Source: Adenophora triphylla var. japonica (taxonomy: Eukaryota > Streptophyta > Magnoliopsida > Asterales > Campanulaceae). From it: DNA of 64,000 nucleotides. Below, piece by piece: positions 10,808 through 22,187 of the stretch (position 1 is the stretch's first letter; every line of letters starts with the position of its first letter). Location: the NCBI GenBank assembly GCA_022495995.1, contig JAFEMH010002432.1, forward strand, positions 1 through 64,000. Direction: 5' to 3'. Under the pieces are notes generated by a model. It worked only from the letters and a program-made list of their open reading frames with translations. It ran no database searches and was not told the origin of the DNA. The translations under genes and the position numbers were made by a program.

Positions 10808-11311
10808 ATATATATATATATTAAGGACCCTATATTCAATTTAACTTTACTAAATATTGTATTTTTTATATACTATTAATATTAAGGGTCTTATATTCAA
10901 TTTAACATAGAATTCCTATAATTATTGAGACTGGCCTGAAACCTTGCTTGCCTAAGCATGGGTATCTCGCTTTTCAACTCGTGAATGCTAAGGTGCATTC
11001 CCGATTGTAAAATCGATCCTTGAGATCTTCCCACATCTCTTTTGCCGTTCCTGCGTAGGCGACACTAGGTTGAATGGATTTATCCATTGAATTAAAAATC
11101 CAAGAGATCAGCATGGAATTACAAGTCCCCCAACAACTTGACTCCGCTGTAGTGATTTTACCATCGATGAACCCAAGCTTGTTCTTCGGTTTAAGGGCAT
11201 TCACCAATCCATGGCCTTCTCCCACATATCATAATTCTCTCAATTTAAGAGACATAACGTTATGGTTGCTCCTGGATTATCCGACGGATGCAAATAGTAT
11301 GGTGATCAAGG

Positions 11312-11553
11312 TGTTGAAACTCACACGGTCACAACACACGGCTTGGAGAAATAATTTTCCCTTGTATTAATCATGGATGCAGTACACAATATATATACAA
11401 CCCTAATACAAAACTTAGTAAGGAAAGGACTCTCTAAAAACCTTGTGATATACATCCTAAAATATATACAATCATTATCTAAATATAGCAAATCATTATC
11501 TAAATATAGCACGATATTCCCAAATACCCGAGATATGCAAATCTCGGCTTATA
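11312..11553 (-). repeat. 3' LTR of copia element B
   Basis: Read on minus it begins TATAAGCCGAG after the G-run polypurine tract and ends GAGTTTCAACA. About 242 bp. The expected TG start appears mutated to TA. It contains a short direct repeat of ATTTAGATAATGATT. Confidence 0.55.
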
Positions 11554-11560
11554 CCCCCCC

Positions 11561-14320
11561 TCAAGCTAGACGGACAAAAGGAAGACGAAGCTTGGTAGAT
11601 AGATCCTGAAAACGTGGCTTGGACAACCCTTTGGTGAAGATGTCGGCCAATTGATCAGTAGTTGACACGTAGTGGAGCCGAAGAAAACCACGAGTAACCA
11701 ACTCGCGAATAAAATGGTAATCAATCTCAATGTGACGTGTGCGAGCATGAAAAACCGGATTGCGAGCCATGTGGAGAGCAGAGAGATTGTCACAAAATAA
11801 TGATGGAGGCGGAAAAGGAAGCCGAAGTTCACGGAACAAATAACTAAACCACCGAAGTTCCGCGGTGGTAGTGGCAAGGGAACGGTATTCAGCTTCACTA
11901 CTAGAGCGAGAAACCGTTGATTGTTTCTTGGCAGTCCAAGACACAAGATTTGGGCCAATGAAAATACAAGCACCGGTAGTAGACCGACGATCATCTGGGA
12001 TCGCCGCCCAATCAAGACGTAGTATGCGCAGATAGCAAGAGAGGGAGACCGATGGAAGATAAGACCCAGTTGAGACGTACCTTTGACAAACCGTAGGATA
12101 CGTTTTGCAGCAACTAAGTGAGTCGTGCGGGGTTGATGCATAAATTGACAGACTTGGTTGTGACGTAAAAGCAATATCTCGGGCGAGTCAAAGTGAGATA
12201 TCGCAGCCACCAACTAAACTCCGATAAGTAGTAGGATCGGGTATAGGATCACCATCACGTCCGGACAACCGAGAACCAGTATTGTTGGCGAAGAAGATGG
12301 CGTGCGATCGGCCATGTTGAAACGGGCGAGAAGATCAGCCACATAGCGTGACTGCCGAAGGTGCAACCGTCCCCGAGCGTGTAGCTTCCACCCGAGAAAG
12401 AAACTCAAAGGACCCAATCTGCACCATCGAAAGGTGGTACATGAGTATCAATAACCGATGATATGACAAATGAGAAGAGCCACAATAATGTCATCCACAT
12501 AAACCAAAATGATGGTGGTGTCCGTGGGAGTATGGCGGATGAACAACGAAGAATCGGAACGACTGTTAAAAAATCCAAGCCGTATAAGAAAATCATGTAA
12601 ACGTTGGAACCAAGCACGCGGGGACTGCTTCAAGCCATAAAGTGCCTTGTGAAGTTTGCAAACATAATCAGGATGGACAGCATCAGCAAACCCCGGGGGT
12701 TGTTTCATATAGACTTCTTCATGAAGAAAACCATTGAGAAACGCATTACGAGAACGTCCGATTCTTTGTATATCCCAAGATCGAGAATGTGCCACTGTGA
12801 GGACTGTACGAATGGTGGAGGGTTTTACAACAGGACTGAAGGTCTCATCATAATCGAGACCGGCTTACTGAGTGAATCCCTGAGCAACCAATCGAGCCTT
12901 GTGGCGGTCGAGGGAACCATCAGCTTTCCGCTTGACCTTAAAAATCCATCTACACCCAACAATATTCATCTGAGAATGAGAGGGAACAAGAGACCAAGTC
13001 CCGTTTTTGTGAAGAGCAGAAAGTTCTTCCTGCATAGCAGCCTGCCAATGAGGGAAATTGGAGGCTTGCTTTAGAGTGCGGGGTTCATAAAAGGGATCCT
13101 CCTGAATAGCAGTAAGAGTATACTGGATAGAGACAGGAGAAGTAGCATCCAGAAGTTCGTGAACATCACGAAAATTACGAGGGGAAGTGGATGCAGTGGT
13201 AGCAGATGTCACATGGTCTGCTGTAGTAGGCCCCGAGCTTGGGAGAGAGGGAGAACTGGCAGGAGAAAACAAAGGAGTCCGAACAGAGGCTGACCGATCA
13301 GAAGGGCTGTCGTTCACAGAAGCGGAAACTCCAGTATGGTCCGCAGGAAGGGGCGGAAGCTGGAATGGAACTGGAGTGTTGCAGAACACAGGTCTGTGCT
13401 GAAACTGAGCCGTAGATGGGACAGAAGAGGGAGCAGACTGGGCTGGTGGCTGGACAGCAGGTGCGTGCATAGGGTGTGGATCAACATGATGATCCGAAAA
13501 AGCTGTGGCAGGAAGCGACATCCACTGTGTACCTGAGAGCAGTTTATTGACTAGAGGGTCTTGCCATGGAAAATTAGTCTCATCAAACACAACATGGCGA
13601 GATAAATAAACTTTTCTAGTAACCAAATCCATACATCGATATCCTTTATAAACAAGATCATAACCAAGAAAGATACAATGAATTGATTTTGGCATAAGTT
13701 TATGTGCATTGGTAGGGACAACATAAGGAAAACACGAACAACCAAAGACTTTAAGAAAGCGATAATCAGGTTTACGCTTCCACAATTTTTGATAGGGAGA
13801 CACAAACTTATGCTGACGCATTAGAAGACGATTGATAAGATACACAGCGGTGTTGAAAGCTTCTAGCCAGAAATTAAAAGGAACTTTGGCTTTGGCCATA
13901 AGACACAGACCCATTTCGACAATATGTCGATGTTTGCGTTCGACTACACCATTTTGTTGAGGGGTGTAAGGCAACGAAATTTGATGTTTGATGCCAACTT
14001 TGTGAAGAAAGCTGACAAAGGCCCGACTAGTAAACTCACCTCCCCCATCAGTTTGAACAGTTTTAACGGTGTGAATAGCAGAGATCTTTCGAGATAATTG
14101 ATTTTCAATTTGTGTTTTAAATGTAGAGAAAATGGTGGTGACATTGGATTTATGAGTCATAGGAAAAATCCACACAAATCGAGAAAAATCATCAACAATA
14201 GAAAGATAATACCGAAAACCATTTAATGAATTAACCGGAGCGGGGCCCCAAACATCCAAATGAAGCATATCTAAGGGATTGACAAAGATTAAAAGTTCGA
14301 TATGGAAAAGGTAATCGGCT
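11561..14320 (-). pseudogene. Copia element B pol: integrase, reverse transcriptase, RNase H (frameshifted)
   Basis: Minus strand. The longest block (14268-12865) begins in integrase: DVWGPAPVNS with the first catalytic Asp, QTDGGGEF with the second, NGVVERKHRHIVE with the Glu. It continues through a Pro/Ser-rich linker to the start of RT (GCRWIFKVKRKADGSLDRHKARLVAQG). A break at about 12865 leads to RT part two (12795-12448) with YGLKQSPRAWF and LVYVDDIIV. Then come MGPLSFFLGW (12417-12214) and RNase H (about 12000-11561) with SRSSSEAEYR, LFCDNLSA and DQLADIFTKGL. At least three frame breaks, so not functional. Confidence 0.85.
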
Positions 14321-15615
14321 AGACTTTCCTAGAGGACACCAGCCGACAACAAATGGTGTTCATCAAACTTTCTAAGTAAAGGTAAACTAAACTCGACATA
14401 AAATTTTGAAAACGGGGAGTAGAAGGATGACCCAAGCGAGCGTGCCACGTGTCTTGACTTGACCGTTCACCAAGGAGAGCAACAGGACTAGTGGGAGACT
14501 CGGAATCGAAAGACAGCTTGTAGAGACCGCCAGAATTACTGCCAGAAAGAAGAATTGCCTTCGTCTGATTGTCCTTAACACGAAAACCACAAGAATCAAG
14601 TTCAAAGAAGCAGTTATTATCCTTAGAAAATTGACTAATGGACAATAAAGGTCGATGAATAAGAGGGACATACAGCATGTTACGAAGGTGAAAAGAGCGA
14701 TTTTTAAAGTGAAAGGCAGAATTACCAATGCGAGATATTTTTAACTTAGAGCTATTAGCAATAGTGATTGTATCTTTACCTGGATATGGGTAGGAGCCAG
14801 AGAACGAGGACGGGTCATCGGTGATGTGATTCGTCGCACCCGAATCAAGGATGTAAGGATCTCTATGAGCTGTATAAGCTGAGTAGGTTCGACAATCTCG
14901 AGCACTATGACCATAGTTGAAACACAATTGGCACTGAATATCGGACTGACGAGAATAGCCCTGTCCATTATTGCCGCTGAAACCACCACGAGACTGACCA
15001 TCACCCGTATTACCTCGGTTTCTGTATTGACCATTCCCACGACCGTAGCCCTGATTATTGTTGTTGTTCCAGGAACCACCTCCCTGACCACGATTGTTGT
15101 TGTTGTTGCTGTAACCACCACCTTGCCGATTACCATTGTTGCCATTGCTGCGATTGTTGTTGTTGTTACGACCACCATTATTGGTTCGATTTCCATTACC
15201 TCGTTGTTGGCCACCACCACCACCACGATTGACAACAAAGTATGCCTCAGACAAAATAGGAACAAGAGTAGAGGAAGGGGCAGCATGTAGGGCTGTGACT
15301 TGCTGTGTTGGTGCAGAAAATTTTTGTAGAAGCATCTCCTCCTTGAGGAGTAAATCATTTAACACATCCAGAGTAAGCGGATTCTGTGCATGAACAGCAG
15401 CGGTGGATGTGAGAAACTCCTTGTATTCTTGCCCAAGGCCTCCAAGAATACGTTGAATAAGTACGGCGTCATCAACAGGAGCACCGGCAGCAGTAAGGGC
15501 ATCCGAGAGTTGAGAGGCAGAAAGAAGATAGTCAGCAATAGATGTGTCTCCCGCCTTTTTGAGGTCATGAAGTTTTTCTTTCAAGTTCTCGATCTGCAGA
15601 GCGGATGTGGCGCCA
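14319..15615 (-). pseudogene. Copia element B gag-protease (N-terminus missing)
   Basis: Open for 421 codons from 15584 and readable back to about 15615. The gag core SQLSDALTAAGAPVDDAVLIQRILGGL resembles the UBN2-type gag domain. It is followed by a very Gly/Asn-rich low-complexity stretch (about 15240-14960), a CCHC zinc knuckle CQLCFNYGHSARDC and the protease active site ILDSGATNHIT. The pre-integrase HARLGHPS block follows. The frame is lost at about 14330 just before integrase. The N-terminal third of gag is absent at the junction with an LTR fragment. Confidence 0.85.
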
Positions 15616-15679
15616 AATATATATACAACCCTAATTATGGTAGTAGTCTAAACTTCCTAGAATACTATGAAAACAAATA

Positions 15680-15965
15680 CTCCCTCCGTCCCACATGAAT
15701 GTAAACTTATTTCTATTTTGGTTCGTCCCACGTGAATGCAAACTTTTCAAAATGGCAAATAATATTCACTATTCTACCCACTCATTCTCTCTCCTACATC
15801 ACTTTTACACTCACAACATTCTCTCTCCTCACTATTCCTCCCACTCATTCTCTCTCCTATTTAATTTTTCATACTCACATCATTTAACTTTTTCTCTTTC
15901 TTACATCTCTTTTCCTTAATTCCCACACCCAAAAAGTTAGTCCACATTCACGTGGGACGGGGGAG
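15680..15965. mobile_element. Stowaway-type MITE
   Basis: TIR CTCCCTCCGTCCCACATGAA and inverted end CACGTGGGACGGGGGAG, with TA at 15678-15679 and 15966-15967. 286 bp; shares the ACTCATTCTCTCTCC blocks with the copies at 10001 and 39911. Confidence 0.9.
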
Positions 15966-16441
15966 TATTTATCAATATACAAATTGATTGTGGATATCTG
16001 CAGATGATTAAGAAGATACGGGAAGCGTAATTGACTCATAATTCAACAATATTTCATCTTGTTAAAGGAGTCTAGCATTGCAAATGGTGACATTTTTCAA
16101 AGTCAGGTTTTTGTTAAGTTTATGTGTTGCAAGTATGTGCTTATTAATAGGACCATTCATTCATTTTTCTTTGCGGTTGATAAATTAAAATGTCAATATG
16201 TTATGTTAGCCGATGTAATTTCTATAACAACGTTTGTAAATGCAAGCCCCGCCATTTGGATCGGACTTACAACGTTTGTAGATAGTCACCTTCTAAACAT
16301 TTATTATTATCGTTAATAATACAACTCTTTTGATTTTTGATTTTTTTAATACGACAGAGTCATACGAGTGAGTGATGTATAACTATTTGGTTCCCAAATG
16401 TGATACACACCTTTCATTTTGTCTCCGTTCCAAAATAAATA
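15966..16441. other. Intergenic, no recognisable feature
   Basis: AT-rich; an 85-codon open stretch (16059-16316) has no motif I recognise and no good gene context. Confidence 0.5.
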
Positions 16442-16694
16442 CTCCCTTCGTCCCATTACAAGTCACAAAGTTTGACTTTTTTTTGAAGTTTGACCATACA
16501 ATAACAAGAAATTAGAACATTTTGATGAAATTTTAAAAGTTGTTATTGATTTATTACTAACAACACTAACAATTAAAAGTTTTAAAATTTAATTATAATA
16601 TATCAATTTCTCGTAGTTGTATATATATATATATAGAGAGAGAATAGTGTTTTTGTGACTTGTAATGGGACGGATGTAATGGGACGGAGGGTAG
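16442..16694. mobile_element. Stowaway-type MITE
   Basis: Left TIR CTCCCTTCGTCCCATTACAA, TA target at 16440-16441 and 16695-16696. The right end shows a short duplication of TGTAATGGGACGGA before the terminal GGGACGGAGGGTAG. About 253 bp. Confidence 0.85.
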
Positions 16695-16830
16695 TATATA
16701 ATTTTTTAGTTCCACTTGAAAATGAAAATGCATTATTTTAAATATGTACTTATATAAATTAAGAAAATTAAATTAAGAAGAATACAAGTGTTGTAAGTAT
16801 GAAAAATCTCAGAAATTTAGAAGAGTGTAC

Positions 16831-16998
16831 CTTTTTTTTTTTTTTATATCCAGGTTCGCCGGATGTGTCCCGGGAGACTCCTAAGGATCCTGAAACTCAT
16901 GGTATATTTTTTCACAAATCTGATTCCCAGGGAAATCGAACCTATGACCTCTCAGAAGGAAGGTCAGTTAGCATACCACAAAATCAGGAGACCTTAGG
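16831..16998 (-). mobile_element. SINE (tRNA-related), minus strand
   Basis: A 168-bp insert flanked by perfect 14-bp direct repeats TTAGAAGAGTGTAC (16817-16830 and 16999-17012). On the minus strand it ends in a poly(A) tail (poly-T at 16832-16845 on +). It contains a Pol III B-box-like GGTTCGATTTCC near 16932-16943; a weak A-box-like GGTATGCTAACTG lies upstream of it. Long variable target repeats plus a poly(A) tail indicate target-primed retroposition. It lies about 60 bp upstream of the first ORC5 promoter motif. Confidence 0.8.
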
Positions 16999-17073
16999 TT
17001 AGAAGAGTGTACTGTTGTTATTATGAAAAGTGAGTTAGAAAGGAGAAAGAAAATATAAATATGTTATTGGCCC

Positions 17074-17092
17074 GGCCCAATAACTTTGGGCC
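17074..17092 (+). promoter_or_regulatory. Paired site II (TCP-type) elements in the ORC5 promoter
   Basis: GGCCCA at 17074-17079 and TGGGCC at 17087-17092, in opposite orientation. TGGGCY site II motifs are known in promoters of plant cell-cycle and ribosomal genes and are bound by TCP factors. Confidence 0.6.
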
Positions 17093-17228
17093 TTAAGTTC
17101 CCACATTCCGCTATTTTGGCCCGAAAAAAAGCAGGTCATATACCCACGTCCTGCGCTCTGTTGAAGCAGCAATTTATTATCCTTATACCAAAAAAAAATA
17201 AAAATAATAAATTATAATAATCCCACTC

Positions 17229-17240
17229 TTTGGCGGGAAA
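17229..17240 (+). promoter_or_regulatory. E2F binding site in the ORC5 promoter
   Basis: TTTGGCGGGAAA matches the E2F/DP consensus on both strands. A weaker match, TTTGGCCC, lies at about 17115. Plant ORC, MCM and other S-phase genes commonly carry E2F sites, so this fits an ORC5 promoter. Confidence 0.75.
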
Positions 17241-17265
17241 TTCATCTTTCATTTTCTTTTCCCGG

Positions 17266-17274
17266 TTAGGGTTT
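17266..17274 (-). promoter_or_regulatory. Telo-box near the ORC5 transcription start
   Basis: TTAGGGTTT, the reverse of telo-box AAACCCTAA. Telo-boxes typically sit close to the start of plant genes active in dividing cells and work with site II elements, both present here. Confidence 0.6.
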
Positions 17275-17354
17275 TGTTCGGTCGGTGCGCCCGTTCTGCA
17301 ACTTCATCCGAAACACCAACGGCAAGTTCTCCGGTGAGCTAATATTCGGACCAG

Positions 17355-18185
17355 GTAAGCTTCAACAACAACGTTTACTCACACACGCACGTTCTACTAC
17401 ACTTAATTTACTCTCTCTCCCTCTCTCTCCGAATTGACTGCCAATTTGGTGTTTCGGGGCTGTTTGCATGTGTTATTTTTTAGTTTGATTGATTTTGATT
17501 CGGATTTTGTAGAGTAAGATAAGACTACATGTGGTAGTTGTATTGAAGTGATCGATTCAAATTCGGCAGTAATACCAACAGGGTCTGCAGGTGAGGTAAT
17601 TTATGGCGAATCAACTGTGACGGTGGGAAGATTCTGTAGGCTGGGTGTTCATCTGAAGTGTTGGGAGACCACTTTTTTGAGGAAATTGTCTGATTGTTAA
17701 ATCAGGTACTATAACTTTGATTTTGAAATCACATTTTTTAATTTCTGCAGTTTCTGGTTCACGGAATTTGTACCACAAAGTATCAATTTAATTTCAATTA
17801 ACTGATAAAAATGTAGTTTTTTTTTTCTTTGAGAAATACTAGAGTTTTTATCATGAATTCGGATCAAACTTGACATGGCGGGTGTCATATAAGCATCATA
17901 TCACAAGTTATTAGTCACTTAAGTGGGGGTGCTGATATGAAACCCATCATGTCTCACGTGACCTAAATACATGAAACAACTCTAGTATTACTCTTTTTCT
18001 TATCGGAGGCTCAGTTTCCAATTTATTTTTGCATTTCCACGGATATTATTTTTTAAGGACATTCAGTACCTCCGTATCCAAGTTATGGTTGTTTATTTTT
18101 TAAGTATATATCTTTGGTGATGTATGTTTGCATAATTTGTTGCTCTCAATATTTCTCTTGATACATTCTGTTTCTTTATTAACAG
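17355..18185 (+). other. Probable 5'-UTR intron of ORC5
   Basis: Donor CAG|GTAAGC at 17354/17355 and acceptor TTAACAG at 18185 bracket an 831-bp AT-rich stretch. The 33 bases of leader before the ATG at 18219 are then on the second exon. An alternative donor is CAG|GTACTA at about 17705. Needs transcript evidence. Confidence 0.55.
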
Positions 18186-18218
18186 ACCATTCTTCTTCCA
18201 TTTGTGGATTGCAACAAA

Positions 18219-20717
18219 ATGGGTAAAGAGGAAAGTCAGCAGCTGACCAGAAGAGCTACTAGATTATCCTCTTCTACCAATGTGGTCGAAGCATCAAAAA
18301 CTAGTAATCTCCAACCTCTAACACTTAATGATTTTGTGTTTGGAGAAGAACCATTGAGCTTTGATGATCTGATCTCTAGTTTGCCTGGTAGGCGGAATCA
18401 AATTGTCGAGCTTATACGCCTTTTGGGTCCTTTGAATTCTCAAATGTCTCCTCTCCTTGTATATGGAGGTGTCTCAACTGGGAAAACAAACACCATTCTT
18501 CAGATTTTTAGACATTTAAACCGTCCATTTGTTTACTCAAGCTGTCGTACTTGTTACAATCCCCGCATATTGTTTGAGTCAATCCTAAACCAACTTTTGC
18601 TTCATAGGAAATCTGAAAGCAATGGTTACTCTAGCGCAAAGAGATGTGAAAAACCATCTGATTTTGTCAATTTGCTACGTGATGCCTTGGCTAATCTCAT
18701 AGATAGTCGCAAGGGAAATGCAGGAAATTTGATCTCAAAAAAGTCAAGACGACGAGATCGTGGTAGAATGGTTTACATGATAATTGATAGTTTAGAGCTT
18801 GTTCGGGAGTGGGACAAGAGCTCAGTTGTATTACCATTTCTTTTCAAGCTGCATGATATTCTCAGGATGCCTGATGTGGGTTTCATTTTCATTAGTAGCT
18901 CCTCACCTGATACTTACTATTCAGACACGGGGTTTGTAGAGCCTATTCCTGTGTATTTTCCTGACTATTCAGAAGATGAACTTCGTCAAATCTTCCAGAG
19001 AAACCAATCAAATTCAAAGCTCTACTCCTCTTTTTTCGAGTAAGTGTAACCTTCTCAACTGAAATGCAGTCAATGTCATTATTATTTGAAGATCTAATAA
19101 ATTACATGTTTTTTTTTTCCTTTTCTGTTTGCTATTGAACAGTGTGGTATTGAGGCCCTTTTGGCGATCTACAAGAAGGATTGATGAATTATCAACTGCC
19201 TTTTTACCATTATTCACGAAATATTGTAAACCCTTAACTGATTTGGGAGCTGCCCCTAACGAAGAAATGAAAAGAAAGTTATTTAGTCATCTTCAACCAC
19301 ACATAGCACCTTCTCTGAATGAGATATTTACGGTTGCATCTCAACCATCTACTGAAGTTACAACCAACAAAGACAAACCCAACCGGAAGGGCCCTGTGAG
19401 AAAGTTGGGAATTTCTGAATCTGTTGACGATTTAGACTTCCATATGTCGATTTCCTCAAAGTATCTACTTATTTCTGCATTTCTTGCTTCAAGAAACCCA
19501 GCTACCCTTGATGCCTCCTTGTTTGACTCAACTGGTGGTTCTAACAGGAAAAGGAAGAGGAAGTAAGTAATTTGACAAATGAATTCCATGCAGTAGATTG
19601 AAGTAGATAATAACGTTTTTAGTTTTTTTTTTTTTTTTTTTTGTACCTTTCTCTAATTTCGTTTCTTTTATTGATTAGTTTGCAAAACAAAAAAACTTCC
19701 CCTTTTCTTCTCTTTGGCTGCTCTTACGGAATGCTAAAATTCACAAACATTGTGAACCTTTGCCGTAGAAAGTCTTAAGATAACAACAATTGCTCTTATT
19801 TATCATCTTGTCATTTTCTTTAGTCGTCCTCAATGTTATATGAAAGCCATCATGTCATGTGTGATCATATCCAGATTGGAATTTATGTATGTGTGTTTGT
19901 GTGTATAGTACGAATGTACAACACTGTTATTGCAAACACACATCAGATTCAACTGTTTCCAGTGTCTTGTTTGATAAGTTCTTATGATACTAGCTGCTTG
20001 TATTTTTATAGGTACTGGTCCTTCAACTTCTATTCTATTGATTTTACATTGTATTAGTGCTTCTACGCAATCAAGGTCACTTACGCAATCAAGATCACTT
20101 ATGCATGCTTGTGTTATGTTGCTGAATCTTTTCTAGGTAGCTTTTATTATCAGACCATCCTGCATAATTTTCATGCATCGGCATCACTGGAGAAGTATAA
20201 CTGTATAAGTGATTCACTTAACTGATCATTTTCTGGGCAGGAGCTCTAAAAAATCGATAGAGCTGAAGGAAAATGCAGAGCAAGAATTGCTGATGAAAGG
20301 ACCTGGAACTTTCCCATTGGAGAGATTGTTAGCTATATTCCAGTGTATTACATCTGTTGCTGATTATTCGCTGGATGAAGAAGATCAAGGAAATTCTGGG
20401 TTTGGAGGTGAAAATGAGGGTAGTGGATTAATGTCTGACATTCTTTTGCAACTATCAAGTCTTTGCAATGCAAATTATATCAGCAAAGGAGGAAGTTGTC
20501 CGCTGGAGGGCTCAACTCGATATCGGTCCACAGTGAGTGAGAACATGGCTTTAAAGGTTAGCTTTTGGATTCTGGTATTACTTTCTTTCATATATGCCAG
20601 AGTTATCAAACCAGGCCATTAGTATTCTTCTCCGCATAGTCATAAAGTCTTTTTAAATGGTGATAGGTAGCAAGGAGCCTGAAGTTTCCTTTGTCAAAAT
20701 ACTTGTACAGAAGATAA
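18219..20717 (+). CDS. ORC5: Origin recognition complex subunit 5
   Basis: Four coding exons: 18219-19039, 19143-19562, 20241-20556 and 20667-20717. They total 1608 nt, 535 residues, about the size of Arabidopsis ORC5. All introns are GT..AG and keep frame. The protein is an AAA+-like ORC subunit acting in the nucleus on replication origins with the other ORC subunits and CDC6. Walker A is GGVSTGKT (residues 83-90), and the Walker B region is YMIIDSLE (about 186-193, Asp190). The C-terminus VARSLKFPLSKYLYRR is the conserved ORC5 winged-helix end. A basic RKRKRK patch joins exons 2 and 3. ATG 18219 was chosen as the first ATG after the leader splice site. Upstream E2F, site II and telo-box motifs suggest S-phase expression. 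No disruption seen. Confidence 0.93.
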
Positions 20718-21451
20718 CACTCCACGTTGAAGGCTGTGTCATGTATACTTCGATGTTCTCTCTTCTATCTCTTTCAGGAAAAGCTATGCGATGCTGCTAT
20801 TGCCTGCATTCTCAGTGTCAAAAATTATCAGGGTTGTCTACCATGAGTTTTGAGTCAAAGTGGCACACAGAGCTTACCTCTAGTAATACCGTATTAAATC
20901 AGTTAAAGTTGAAAAACAGTTGGAGAAGACTATTTTGGTCCTCCTTTCATCTATTTGGTCACTTGATGGTCACAACATACTTCCTTTGACTTCTTATTTC
21001 TGACTTTATGTATTGAACAATCCAGTTAACCAGAAAATGTTTATTCTCATGTTAGTTTACAATGCTTTTGATTTCTTAAGTTCTCAATTTTTTGAATACT
21101 TCCATTTCAACTCTGATTAGAGTCCTTGTAAAATTCTCTTGAGTTATATGTTAATCGAGTTGCATCACTATGTATGGACAGCATTTTTCCTTGCTAAATT
21201 TTATCCTAGCACTTTGAACTAATCCGTTTTTGTTCCCGGTGCATGTGAAGCTACACATCATCGTTTTCTTAAAGATCACGGAACAAGAAAATTTCTTTGC
21301 GGTTCGGTAATATCTTGGTTTTTTTTTTTTTACTATTGTAATAAAGAATTAGTATTAAAATTTTGGCATCTGTTACTCCTTTAACTTAGAAGCAGTGTTT
21401 GATGATAGACGAGAGCAAAGTTAATTGAAGCTAGAAATTACTTTGTTTATA

Positions 21452-21832
21452 GGAGTTTTTACCAAAAACTACCTCAAAAAGATGTTATTTACAAAAAAAA
21501 AAAAAAATGTAAGTTGTGATATTACAAAAATTTACTTTTTTTTTTTTTAATTTTTTTTTCCTTTTCGGTTAAAATAACTGTATCAGTTGTTTATAACTGA
21601 TAAATTCATTTGTCGGTTTTTTAAAGTGTATTTTGTGCTTAGTTTTTTGGTTAAACAACTGATAAATGCATTTATCATTTTATCAGTTATTTGACAGATA
21701 AACGCAAAAAAAAAAAAATTAAAAAAAGTAGTTTTTTTGTAATATTTAAAGAGTTTTTGTAATATCCAACTTGTGTGGTTTTTTTTTTTTTGTAATATCC
21801 ATCTTTCAAAAGTAGGTTTTGGTAAATGCCCC
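21452..21832. mobile_element. MULE-type MITE downstream of ORC5
   Basis: Flanked by perfect 9-bp repeats TTGTTTATA (21443-21451, 21833-21841), the Mutator signature. Terminal inverted repeats of about 45 bp with mismatches: left GGAGTTTTTACCAAAAACTA, right (inverted) GGGGCATTTACCAAAACC. 381 bp, no ORF; middle rich in AACTGATAAA repeats. Confidence 0.8.
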
Positions 21833-22151
21833 TTGTTTATAACTTTGATTGAGATGAAATGTTATAATTTTGAAAGACCATGTACACTGAGTGGAGTTAT
21901 ACTGTAAAATGGTGAACTCATCTGCAAAAGCATTAAGCTTAGTTCTTTATTGGGGGTAGATATTACAAATAACTAGCCTCTTACTGCTCAACGAGCACTG
22001 CTTCTCTATACTGGCTTGATATGTATCAGATGGATTTCTTGCATGGTGCTTGTTGGCATCCTTATTTGCAGTTCACTTCATATTGAAATACTAGATTGTA
22101 TACTCAACTCGTGGAATTCATGATCAATAGATGACCCCTACCAAGGAGAAA

Positions 22152-22187
22152 GGTGTGTGTGTGTGTGTGTGTGGGGGGGGGGGGTAG
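22152..22187. repeat. (GT)n followed by poly-G
   Basis: About eleven GT units then ten G residues; low-complexity. Confidence 0.9.

Larger units (their letters stand above)
8507..10938. mobile_element. hAT-like DNA transposon, non-autonomous
   Basis: Flanked by perfect 8-bp direct repeats AAACCTTG (8499-8506 and 10939-10946). Termini are CAGGCC and GGCCTG, the hAT pattern. It interrupts the minus-strand copia gag. No transposase is visible. The interior carries a 1.1-kb fold-back element (8821-9946), two Stowaway MITEs (10001-10277 and 10316-10572) and a possible Helitron (10582-10807). Subterminal blocks AGGGCCTCATATT (left) and AAGGGTCTTATATT (right) look related. Confidence 0.75.
7353..11311 (-). 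pseudogene. Ty1/copia gag-protease remnant, split by two insertions
   Basis: Minus-strand gag in three exon-like blocks. The N-terminal part (11311-10947) contains YYLHPSDNPGA, MWE and LGFIDGKITT, then CNSMLISWIFNSMDKSI. The middle (8498-8275) has WDELRSYSKVPTCTCGSAHEFLPEE. The C-terminal part (7911-7353) has LNMDPLPIVNKAYALIIREERHRSI, a CCHC knuckle CLNCNRSGHNAANC and a protease-like WILDS. The gaps are a hAT-like element (8507-10938) and a TRIM (7912-8274). Removing the TRIM plus one 5-bp repeat restores a continuous frame at that point. It also has a 37-bp tandem duplication (about 8290-8365), stops and frame shifts. It is a dead, old copy. Confidence 0.8.
11312..15650 (-). mobile_element. 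Ty1/copia element B, minus strand, truncated at its 5' end
   Basis: Minus-strand order from right to left: a short 5' LTR-like fragment (about 15616-15650) fused directly to gag missing its N-terminus, then protease, integrase, RT, RNase H, a polypurine tract (CTTGAGGGGGGG, about 11554-11565) and a 3' LTR (11312-11553). The LTR-like fragment shares ATATATACAACCCTAAT with the 3' LTR. This suggests an internal deletion joining LTR to gag. The 3' end lies in the gag of another copia at 11311. Confidence 0.8.

Noticed and set aside
14741..15393. Long open frames on both strands in the Gly/Asn-rich gag part of copia element B
   Set aside because: They are shadows of the trinucleotide-like GTT/AAC repeats coding Asn/Gly in gag; no independent motif.
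18204..18218. GTG start five codons upstream of the ORC5 ATG
   Set aside because: Plant nuclear genes use ATG; the first ATG after the splice acceptor is 18219 and gives the expected length.
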